Part shown: one piece after another, positions 1-5,064 of the stretch | Position numbering within the stretch: the first letter of the stretch is position 1 | How the letters are laid out: every line of letters begins with the position of its first letter | Source of the DNA: Candidatus Zixiibacteriota bacterium | Lineage (GTDB): Bacteria; Zixibacteria; MSB-5A5; GN15; JACZUZ01 | Assembly: GCA_022563625.1 (NCBI GenBank) | Contig: JADFNA010000142.1 | Location: forward strand, 1 to 5,557 | Direction: 5' to 3' | Length of the DNA: 5,557 bases | Notes under the pieces: generated by a model | Databases searched by the model: none | Told to the model about the DNA's origin: nothing | Seen by the model: the letters and a program-made list of their open reading frames with translations, nothing else | Made by a program: the position numbers and the translations under genes

Positions 1-2
1 GC

Positions 3-800
3 GGAGCAAGCGCCCTTATTATCGCAACACCGGCGCAGTCTGTCAGCCAGATCGGCCGCGCGCTGGCGCCCCTGATTGACCCTGGCCAGATACTTATCAT
101 CCTCTCAAAGGGAATTGAAAAAGAGTCGTTGCTCCGAATGTCAGAGGCGCTTTCCGCCTGTCTCACTGACCATGGCCCTGACAATATCTGTATTCTTTCC
201 GGACCCAGCCATGCCGAGGAAGTGGCCCGCTCCGCTCCGACCAGCGTGGTGGCCGCATCGCGTTCTGAGCGCGTCGCGGTTTGGACGCAAAAACTCTTTT
301 CAAGTGACACTTTTCGGGTCTATCGCTCAGATGATGTGACCGGTGTGGAAATTGGTGGTTCGGTCAAAAATATTATCGCCATCGCCAGCGGTATAACCCG
401 GGCGCTGGGTCTCGGTGATAACGCACAGGGAGCGCTGCTGACCCGAGGATTGGCGGAAATGTCACGTCTGGGTGTCAAACTGGGCGCCAATGCGCTCACG
501 TTTGCCGGACTGTCCGGTCTGGGTGATTTAATCAGCACCTGTTTCTCAAGGCACAGCCGCAACCGCGCTCTGGGTGAAAAAATAGGCTCCGGTGAAAGCC
601 TTTCACAGGCGCTGGAATCACTGGGTATGGTCGCCGAGGGTGTCGATACCTGCCGGGCTGTGCGCAGTTTGGCCGCCAGAGAAGATGTAGAAACACCCAT
701 AACAGACCAGGTGTTTCAGATATTGTTCGAAGGCAAAGACCCCAAACAGGGGGTCCGCGAACTCATGGGCCGCTCACTCAAACAAGAGCTGTGGGTGTAG
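3..800 (+). CDS. gpsA: Glycerol-3-phosphate dehydrogenase [NAD(P)+], 3' part (N-terminus outside window)
   Basis: GpsA is a cytosolic enzyme that reduces dihydroxyacetone phosphate to sn-glycerol 3-phosphate, the backbone precursor of phospholipids. The frame is open from the first bases, so the start lies upstream; 265 residues are visible against about 330-340 for the family, and the N-terminal GxGxxG nucleotide-binding loop is missing. Visible family motifs, numbered from the first full codon, are LIIATPAQ (end of the Rossmann domain), LSKGIEKESLLRMSE, GPSHAEEVA near residue 67, GGSVKNIIAIASG with the likely catalytic Lys near residue 122, RGLAEM, and FAGLSGLGDLISTCFSRHSRNRALG, where the Arg residues contact the substrate. 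The frame ends with TAG, and a 47-base gap separates it from the MerR gene. No terminator is visible in that gap, so the two may be co-transcribed. Identification is firm; nothing looks broken. Confidence 0.96.
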   Translation, partial: GASALIIATPAQSVSQIGRALAPLIDPGQILIILSKGIEKESLLRMSEALSACLTDHGPDNICILSGPSHAEEVARSAPTSVVAASRSERVAVWTQKLFSSDTFRVYRSDDVTGVEIGGSVKNIIAIASGITRALGLGDNAQGALLTRGLAEMSRLGVKLGANALTFAGLSGLGDLISTCFSRHSRNRALGEKIGSGESLSQALESLGMVAEGVDTCRAVRSLAAREDVETPITDQVFQILFEGKDPKQGVRELMGRSLKQELWV

Positions 801-835
801 CGGGATAGAAGAGTTATTTAGCTTACAAACGGACT

Positions 836-844
836 GAGGAGAAG
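836..844 (+). promoter_or_regulatory. Ribosome binding site of the MerR gene
   Basis: GAGGAGAAG lies a few bases before the ATG at 848. It is one of the two clearest Shine-Dalgarno sequences in the window (the other precedes the GTG at 5065) and fixes the start of the regulator. Confidence 0.75.
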
Positions 845-847
845 TAT

Positions 848-1204
848 ATGGCAAGAAACGCGCGAGTGATCGAAGAAAAGCTTTATTACTCAATCAGTGA
901 AGTAGCCCTGATGACAGACCTGGAAGCCTATGTGCTTCGTTTCTGGGAGAAGGAATTTCCTATGCTCAGACCCAGAAAAAGCCGGGGCGGCAACAGAACC
1001 TATCAGGTCAAAGACATAGAGATGGTCAACCGGATTAAACAGCTCCTGTATGTTGAGAATTACACCATCGAAGGCGCCCGGGTGCGCCTGCGCTCGCTCA
1101 AACCCACTCAGGAGCGAAGGTCTTTGATAGTGGACGCGCGCGCACGAACAATTCTTGCTGAAATCAAGAGAGAAACGCAAGAAGCCCTTAGGCTGTTGGA
1201 GTAA
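848..1204 (+). CDS. Small MerR-family transcriptional regulator
   Basis: The 118-residue protein is almost entirely a MerR-type winged helix-turn-helix. Residues 13-32 (YYSISEVALMTDLEAYVLRF) form the helix-turn-helix. WEKEFPMLRPRKSRGGNRTY at residues 33-52 is the wing with the usual Arg/Tyr pair. VKDIEMVNRIKQLLYVENYTIEGARVRLR completes the domain, followed by a charged helical tail that probably dimerises. There is no C-terminal effector-binding domain and no metal-binding Cys cluster, so the ligand, if any, cannot be read. The ATG start is supported by a good Shine-Dalgarno, GAGGAG at 836-841. It lies 47 bases after gpsA and 116 bases before tRNA-Pro(GGG). From memory, similar short MerR proteins sit next to tRNA-Pro and surE in some Deltaproteobacteria; that is recollection, not a search result. 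Target genes are unknown. Confidence 0.9.
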   Translation: MARNARVIEEKLYYSISEVALMTDLEAYVLRFWEKEFPMLRPRKSRGGNRTYQVKDIEMVNRIKQLLYVENYTIEGARVRLRSLKPTQERRSLIVDARARTILAEIKRETQEALRLLE

Positions 1205-1320
1205 GCCGCGATATTGAGCGGATGGCTCTTGGTATTTCTTACGAAGTTCGTATTATGAGCCTGCGGCCGCTCGATAAGAGTCTAAAGCGCCGCACTCCAC
1301 ATAAGACCCGGAATAAGACT

Positions 1321-1397
1321 CGGAGCGTGGCGCAGCACGGTAGCGCACTCCCTTGGGGTGGGAGAGGTCGGCAGTTCAAATCTGCTCGCTCCGACCA
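1321..1397 (+). tRNA. tRNA-Pro(GGG), 3' CCA encoded
   Basis: A complete cloverleaf can be drawn. The acceptor stem CGGAGCG pairs fully with CGCTCCG at 1387-1393. The D stem GCGC/GCGC is at 1330-1333 and 1343-1346. The anticodon stem CTCCC/GGGAG flanks the loop TTGGGGT, with anticodon GGG at 1355-1357. The variable loop is five bases. The T stem GGCAG/CTGCT, with one G-T pair, encloses TTCAAAT. The discriminator base is A1394 and CCA follows at 1395-1397 in the DNA. It reads the Pro codon CCC. It lies between the MerR gene and the glycosyltransferase gene. No near-consensus promoter is visible just upstream, so it may be read from the MerR transcript or from a weak promoter. Confidence 0.96.
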
Positions 1398-1528
1398 TTT
1401 TTTCGCCATCCTTGCGTCTTTGTGAATCCGTTTACCCCTCCGAATCCAATTACAATCAATCGGAATCAAGCGCTCAAGCGTTAGAATTATTCGCCCGCCT
1501 GAGCTGGCCCTAGCGTATCATAGCCGAT
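1398..1528. other. Intergenic stretch before the glycosyltransferase gene
   Basis: Together with 1205-1320, this makes a 324-base stretch with no protein gene, holding only tRNA-Pro(GGG). A run of T follows the tRNA (1398-1403) but without a dedicated hairpin before it. CAAGCG occurs twice, at 1467-1472 and 1475-1480. A TATCAT hexamer at 1516-1521 resembles a -10 box, but no -35 match is seen at the right distance. Nothing else is supported. Confidence 0.4.
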
Positions 1529-2209
1529 ATGAACACAAACAAGCCCCCATTGCTGGTAATCCCGGCTTACAACGCCGCCGAACATCTGGGCGAACTCATT
1601 GAGCGAGTTTTCCGGCTGTATCCCAGGCGGAACATTCTTGTCATAAACGACGGCAGCTCCGACAACACCGCCCGGATTCTCCATGAGCAGGGAGTCAAGC
1701 AGATTACTTTTGCGTGTAACAGGGGCAAGGGGGCCGCGTTGCTGGCCGGATATTGCCGGGCACAGGCGCTGGGCTATACGGCGGTCATCTCGATGGACGC
1801 AGATTTACAGCACACCCCGGAGGAGATTATCTCTCTTATCGACGCACACCGCCGCCAACCGTCGGCAGTTATAATCGGCTCCAGAATGTCTGATCCACGT
1901 TCTATGCCGCAGCCCAGGCGTCTCAGCAATAACTTGACCTCACTGATTGTTTCGATATTTTCGGGGCGTCGAATCCGGGACACACAATCAGGTTTTCGCC
2001 TGGTCCCGCTATGTTTGATGCGCGGAATGTCTGTCCGGTCTCAGGGTTTTGCATTGGAATCGGAGATAGCCTTCAATCTCGGAATGCGGGGGGCGGTCTT
2101 TCGTGATGTCCCGATCAGCGTGATTTATCGGGGAACGCCCTCTCACATACATCCGCTGTTCGATACCTTGCGCTTTGCCGCGTTGATCTGGCGCAGATTG
2201 TGGCGCTAG
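1529..2209 (+). CDS. Family 2 glycosyltransferase, polyprenyl-phosphate mannosyltransferase-like
   Basis: The 226-residue protein has a single GT2 (GT-A fold) catalytic domain of the dolichol/polyprenyl-phosphate glycosyltransferase type. Motifs in order are LLVIPAYN (8-15), VINDGSSDNT (38-47) with the nucleotide-binding Asp, NRGKGAALLAG (64-74), MDADLQH (89-95) carrying the DxD metal site at D90/D92, IIGSRM (115-120), DTQSGFRL (151-158), and FALESEI with the likely catalytic acid. Such enzymes move a sugar from a nucleotide sugar to a lipid carrier or glycan at the inner face of the membrane; donor and acceptor cannot be told from sequence. No transmembrane helix is present, unlike the two-helix GtrB type. 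The start is the first ATG in frame; no clear Shine-Dalgarno precedes it. It stands 131 bases after tRNA-Pro(GGG) and 82 bases before surE, so it may be transcribed alone. Confidence 0.9.
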   Translation: MNTNKPPLLVIPAYNAAEHLGELIERVFRLYPRRNILVINDGSSDNTARILHEQGVKQITFACNRGKGAALLAGYCRAQALGYTAVISMDADLQHTPEEIISLIDAHRRQPSAVIIGSRMSDPRSMPQPRRLSNNLTSLIVSIFSGRRIRDTQSGFRLVPLCLMRGMSVRSQGFALESEIAFNLGMRGAVFRDVPISVIYRGTPSHIHPLFDTLRFAALIWRRLWR

Positions 2210-2255
2210 AGACTGAGACGGAATCGCTGTCGGCATCTCTTTCTCCCTGGAATCA

Positions 2256-2284
2256 TTGACAGGTATCTTCCGTACGGATAGTTT
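2256..2284 (+). promoter_or_regulatory. Possible sigma-70 promoter of surE (weak -10)
   Basis: A perfect -35 hexamer TTGACA is at 2256-2261. The -10 region is poor: GATAGT at 2277-2282 with a 15-base spacer, or TAGTTT at 2279-2284 with 17. If used, transcription would begin close to the surE ATG and give a transcript with almost no leader, which would fit the absence of a good Shine-Dalgarno there. Evidence is modest. Confidence 0.3.
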
Positions 2285-2291
2285 CCGGCCA

Positions 2292-3074
2292 ATGAGAATC
2301 TTGATCACAAATGATGACGGTATCGACGCGCTTGGTTTGCGGCGCCTCGAAGAAGAGCTGAAAAAGGACCACGACGTATTCGTCTGTGCGCCGGATCGGG
2401 AACAATCAGCTTCCTCACATTCGTTGTCGCTCTCACGTCCCCTGCGTCTCATGTCCCGGGGCGAAAATCGCTGGGCTTGCGACGGTACACCCACTGACTC
2501 AGTATTGCTGGCTTTCCACGAACTCTTCAAAGAAACACCCCCGGAACTGATCGTCTCCGGAATCAACCATGGCCAGAACATGGGTGAGGATGTCACTTAT
2601 TCAGGCACCATCGCCGCGGCGATTGAAGGGGCGATACTCGGGGCCCCTTCCCTTGCAGTTTCATTGATCCAGAATGATGACCGCACATACGCTGAGGAAT
2701 CATTTTCGTCTGTGGCTCGTTTTCTTTCTCGCTTTATTGAACGTTATCATACTCTGAACATTCCCAAATCCACTTTTCTTAATCTAAACTTTCCTGATCT
2801 CGATGGGGCTGATTACCTGTCTTATCAATACACGCGATTGGGTTCCAGGGTGTTTAATGATGTTGTGATACACAAGACTGACCCGCGCGGCAAATCATAT
2901 TACTGGATCGGAGGTGAGGCCGACTGGCAGGACATTGGCGGGACCGACTATTCGGCCACCCGGAGAGGCTTAGTTTCAATTACTCCCTTGAGAGTGAATT
3001 TTGATGATGACGAAACGCTCAGGAAACTCGGGACGGATGAGGTGCGGACGATCAGCGGGGAATTACGGGAGTGA
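2292..3074 (+). CDS. surE: 5'/3'-nucleotidase SurE
   Basis: SurE is a metal-dependent cytosolic phosphatase that removes phosphate from nucleoside 5'- and 3'-monophosphates and is linked to stationary-phase survival. With the ATG at 2292 the protein is 260 residues, close to the usual 250. It opens with the canonical MRILITNDDGI. In this numbering D8, D9, S39 and N92 fall exactly on the known metal-binding positions of E. coli SurE, which strongly supports this start over the TTG at 2256. Other family motifs are APDREQSASSH (33-43), CDGTPTDSV (63-71) and SGINHGQNMGEDVTYSGT (89-106). The C-terminal part contains TDYSATRRGLVSITPL, also typical. The gene follows the glycosyltransferase by 82 bases and is followed by a promoter and tRNA-Pro(CGG). 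No sign of damage. Confidence 0.96.
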   Translation: MRILITNDDGIDALGLRRLEEELKKDHDVFVCAPDREQSASSHSLSLSRPLRLMSRGENRWACDGTPTDSVLLAFHELFKETPPELIVSGINHGQNMGEDVTYSGTIAAAIEGAILGAPSLAVSLIQNDDRTYAEESFSSVARFLSRFIERYHTLNIPKSTFLNLNFPDLDGADYLSYQYTRLGSRVFNDVVIHKTDPRGKSYYWIGGEADWQDIGGTDYSATRRGLVSITPLRVNFDDDETLRKLGTDEVRTISGELRE

Positions 3075-3101
3075 TAGTCCTTCCGGGAAGTTGAATCTGT
3101 C

Positions 3102-3129
3102 TTGACAGCGGCCGGCAATTTAATATCAT
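3102..3129 (+). promoter_or_regulatory. Strong sigma-70-type promoter of tRNA-Pro(CGG)
   Basis: TTGACA at 3102-3107 is a perfect -35 box. After a 16-base spacer comes TATCAT at 3124-3129, which matches five of six bases of the -10 consensus. The expected start site near 3136 leaves about five bases before the mature tRNA at 3142. Position and strength fit a dedicated tRNA promoter. Confidence 0.75.
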
Positions 3130-3141
3130 AGACGTGGTTTT

Positions 3142-3215
<74 letters not shown>

Positions 3216-3295
3216 TTTTAACTGCCTGAGTGTTTCATGGATATCCCGGTATAACTGTGTCACGTTCCCACTCCCACCAAGTCCAGGCCTGAAGA

Positions 3296-3763
3296 ATGGG
3301 CCGCAGAGTTCCGCAAATCGCAGTAGTTGGCGGGAATGACGCCGATGACAGGACACTGGAGTTGGCCGAGAAAATCGGCTCGCTGATTGCCAGTCGCGGG
3401 GCTGTGTTGGTCTGCGGCGGAAGAAGCGGAGTGACCGAAGCCGTCTGTCGCGGCGCCAGGTCCGCCGGGGGGCTGACAGTCGGGATCATTCCCGGCGGCG
3501 AACCGGGTGAGGCAAATCAGTATGTCGACGTATGCATTGCCAGCGGCATGGGTGAAACGCGCAATGTCTTAATTGTCCGTTCTGCGGACGCCGTTATTGC
3601 TTTGCCCGGGAAGTACGGAACACTTTCAGAAATTGCTTACGCACTGCTCCTGAAGAGGCCGGTCATCTCACTCGGTTCATGGGATATTAGCGAGGACATC
3701 ACAAGAGCAGACACTCCTGAAGAAGCTGTTGAGCTGGCCTTTGGGTTCTGCAGCAAACCATGA
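3296..3763 (+). CDS. TIGR00725/LOG-like SLOG-fold nucleotide-binding protein
   Basis: The 155-residue protein has the Rossmann-like SLOG fold shared by lysine-decarboxylase-like LOG proteins and DprA/Smf, and best resembles the TIGR00725 group, which has about this length. Visible elements are IAVVGGND (8-15), LVCGGRSGVTEAVCRGA (38-54), GIIPGG (63-68), GMGETRNVLIVRSADAVIALPG (84-105) with the conserved Arg89, and the active-site-like PGKYGTLSE (104-112) ending in Glu112. In true LOG enzymes the corresponding PGGxGTxxE motif releases a base from a nucleoside monophosphate. Here Lys106 replaces the second Gly, so activity should not be assumed. No signal peptide or membrane segment is present, so the protein is cytosolic. 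The ATG start gives the expected length but has only a weak ribosome site. The stop TGA overlaps an ATG in the frame of a 15-codon mini-ORF leading to the acylphosphatase gene. Confidence 0.87.
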   Translation: MGRRVPQIAVVGGNDADDRTLELAEKIGSLIASRGAVLVCGGRSGVTEAVCRGARSAGGLTVGIIPGGEPGEANQYVDVCIASGMGETRNVLIVRSADAVIALPGKYGTLSEIAYALLLKRPVISLGSWDISEDITRADTPEEAVELAFGFCSKP

Positions 3764-3803
3764 TGGCGCTTATGCAGCCAATACAAACAGGCGCGCGGTC
3801 ACT

Positions 3804-4094
3804 GTGACGGTGACCGGTAAACGTGTTCGAGTCACCGGCTGTGTTCAGGCTGTGGGTTATCGGTACTTTTGCCTGAAACAGGCTGCGGCGCTTTCAATCT
3901 GCGGAAGGGCGGAGAACAAGTCTGATGGCAGTGTGGAGATTGTCGCTGTTGGTGAACCATCTGCGCTTGAGACCTTCCTGGCTGCCCTGCGCCAGGGGCC
4001 GCGCCACGCAGAGGTTGAGTCTGTTGATACCAGAGTTCTGGAACAGACCCAAATTGAGTTGATTTCTGCCAGTGGAGGGTTCGAGATAGTCTAG
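3804..4094 (+). CDS. Acylphosphatase
   Basis: Acylphosphatases hydrolyse the carboxyl-phosphate bond of small acyl phosphates such as acetyl phosphate or carbamoyl phosphate. With a GTG start at 3804 the protein is 96 residues, near the family norm of about 90. The signature VTGCVQAVGYRYF (10-22) contains the phosphate-binding Arg20. ICGRAENKSDGSVEIVAVGE (32-51) contains the catalytic Asn38. The Trp usual four residues before that Asn is Arg here, and the common VQGVGFR reads VQAVGYR; both are conservative for function. The frame stays open upstream to a TTG at 3729, inside the LOG-like gene, but the extra 25 residues do not resemble the family, so GTG 3804 (or GTG 3810) is preferred. The gene is 40 bases behind the LOG-like gene and probably shares its transcript. 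Confidence 0.85.
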   Translation: MTVTGKRVRVTGCVQAVGYRYFCLKQAAALSICGRAENKSDGSVEIVAVGEPSALETFLAALRQGPRHAEVESVDTRVLEQTQIELISASGGFEIV

Positions 4095-4147
4095 GCCCGG
4101 TCTGGAGTCTATTGTCTCTGAGTTGAGGATATGTTAGATAACCGATC

Positions 4148-4726
4148 ATGAGTGAGTCGAAAGGGGCGGTGGCGCCTATGAAATCAGGGGACCCGGAGGT
4201 AATTTCTTATCTCAAAAATACTATACGTAATATTCAGGATTTCCCCCGGCCGGGAGTGGTCTACCGTGATATTACCCCTCTACTTTCAGACGCACGCGCC
4301 TTCCGCGGAGCCGTCGATATGCTGGCTGAGTTTTGCCGCAGCAAAAGCCCGACCTGCATAGTTGGGATTGAGTCGAGGGGGTTCATACTTGGCGCCCCCG
4401 TGGCCGCCGCTCTTAATCTGGGATTCGCCCCTGTCAGAAAGGCGGGAAAACTGCCTTTTGACACTGTATCTCAGAGCTATCAGCTCGAATACGGCTCGGA
4501 TACCGTAGAAATGCACCGGGACGTCCTGACAGCCTCTGACAGGGTAGTGGTAGTTGATGACCTTTTGGCCACCGGGGGAACGGCTTACGCCACCTGTTTG
4601 CTGGTCGAAAAACTGGGGGCCAAAGTAGAGGCTGTGGCGGCCCTGGTGGATTTGGCCTTTTTGCCCTGGAGAGAGAAACTGGAGGGCTATGAAGTCAAGA
4701 CACTCGTCTCATATGACACCGAATGA
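4148..4726 (+). CDS. apt: Adenine phosphoribosyltransferase
   Basis: Apt joins adenine with PRPP to give AMP and pyrophosphate, the adenine salvage step in the cytosol. From ATG 4148 the protein is 192 residues. From the in-frame ATG at 4178 (Met11) it is 182, almost the E. coli length of 183, so the shorter start is also plausible; GGTGG at 4168-4172 could serve it. Diagnostic parts are YLKNTIRNIQDFPRPGVVYRDITPLL (21-46), GIESRGFILGAPVA (73-86), VRKAGKLP (96-103), YQLEYGSDTVEMH (111-123), and the PRPP-binding loop VVVVDDLLATGGTA (133-146) with the acidic pair D137/D138. The gene lies 53 bases after acylphosphatase and 34 bases before tRNA-Arg. It is complete and looks functional. Confidence 0.96.
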   Translation: MSESKGAVAPMKSGDPEVISYLKNTIRNIQDFPRPGVVYRDITPLLSDARAFRGAVDMLAEFCRSKSPTCIVGIESRGFILGAPVAAALNLGFAPVRKAGKLPFDTVSQSYQLEYGSDTVEMHRDVLTASDRVVVVDDLLATGGTAYATCLLVEKLGAKVEAVAALVDLAFLPWREKLEGYEVKTLVSYDTE

Positions 4727-4760
4727 CTTTCCTATCTTTTTGTGGGAAAACAATATATCC

Positions 4761-4834
4761 GCCCCCGTAGCTCAGTCGGATAGAGCAGCAGTTTCCTAAA
4801 CTGCGGGCCGCAGGTTCAATTCCTGCCGGGGGTA
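4761..4834 (+). tRNA. tRNA-Arg(CCT), CCA not encoded
   Basis: The acceptor stem GCCCCCG pairs with CGGGGGT at 4827-4833; the outermost pair is G-T. The D stem GCTC/GAGC is intact. The anticodon stem GCAGT/ACTGC flanks loop TTCCTAA, with anticodon CCT at 4795-4797. The variable loop is GGGCC-like. The T stem GCAGG/CCTGC encloses TTCAATT. The discriminator is A4834, followed by a T run rather than CCA. It reads the rare Arg codon AGG. It starts 34 bases after the apt stop. A convincing promoter is not visible in that gap, although AT-rich CAATATAT lies just before it, so processing from the apt transcript is possible. Confidence 0.96.
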
Positions 4835-4934
4835 TTTTTAGCGGAAAATTAGTTCAAAATTGAGTGTCAACTTCGGATTGTCTGGCCGGACCATCCTCCG
4901 GGAAAAGCGCCATAACCCACCGGACCTGGGACAA

Positions 4935-4963
4935 TTGACAGCCCCAGTGTCGAAGCCTATATT
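4935..4963 (+). promoter_or_regulatory. Near-consensus sigma-70-type promoter upstream of the secreted-protein reading frame
   Basis: TTGACA at 4935-4940, a 17-base spacer, and TATATT at 4958-4963 match the consensus in eleven of twelve positions with optimal spacing. The start site is expected near 4970, giving a leader of about 95 bases before the GTG at 5065. A dyad lies directly at the predicted start of the transcript. Confidence 0.7.
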
Positions 4964-4970
4964 AGGCCGC

Positions 4971-5009
4971 CCGAACAGGCAGAGCTAGAGCCAGACCTGA
5001 GCTGTTCGG
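4971..5009. repeat. Inverted repeat (8-bp arms) at the start of the leader
   Basis: CCGAACAG at 4971-4978 is the exact reverse complement of CTGTTCGG at 5002-5009, with 23 bases between. It begins just after the predicted transcription start, so it could be an operator with two half-sites about three helical turns apart (31 bases arm to arm), or a stem-loop in the leader RNA. No T run follows, so it is not a terminator. Confidence 0.5.
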
Positions 5010-5055
5010 ATTCGTTGTATAGGACTGCAAATGAACGATTTACCACGGCGCCTAC

Positions 5056-5060
5056 GGAGG
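5056..5060 (+). promoter_or_regulatory. Ribosome binding site for the GTG at 5065
   Basis: GGAGG ends four bases before the GTG start codon. This strong match is the reason for accepting a non-ATG start for the secreted-protein reading frame. Confidence 0.7.
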
Positions 5061-5064
5061 ACTT

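Noticed and set aside
1222..1469. Short open frames on both strands across tRNA-Pro(GGG)
   Set aside because: They read through a fully paired tRNA cloverleaf, have no ribosome site and no recognisable protein features.
2256..2291. TTG start giving SurE 12 extra N-terminal residues
   Set aside because: The added residues do not resemble SurE. Starting at ATG 2292 places D8, D9, S39 and N92 exactly on the known metal ligands, and the TTG is part of a TTGACA box.
2009..2596. Long reverse-strand open frame over the glycosyltransferase end and surE
   Set aside because: It lies opposite two well-supported genes, has low-complexity Ser/Arg-rich translation and matches no family.
3729..3803. Longer acylphosphatase from a TTG inside the LOG-like gene
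   Set aside because: The 25 extra residues lack family similarity and the protein would be about 30 residues too long. A GTG at 3804 gives the expected length.
4886..4901. Small hairpin CCGGA/TCCGG as a terminator after tRNA-Arg
   Set aside because: The stem is only five bases and is followed by GAAAAG, not a T run. Such stems are common by chance.
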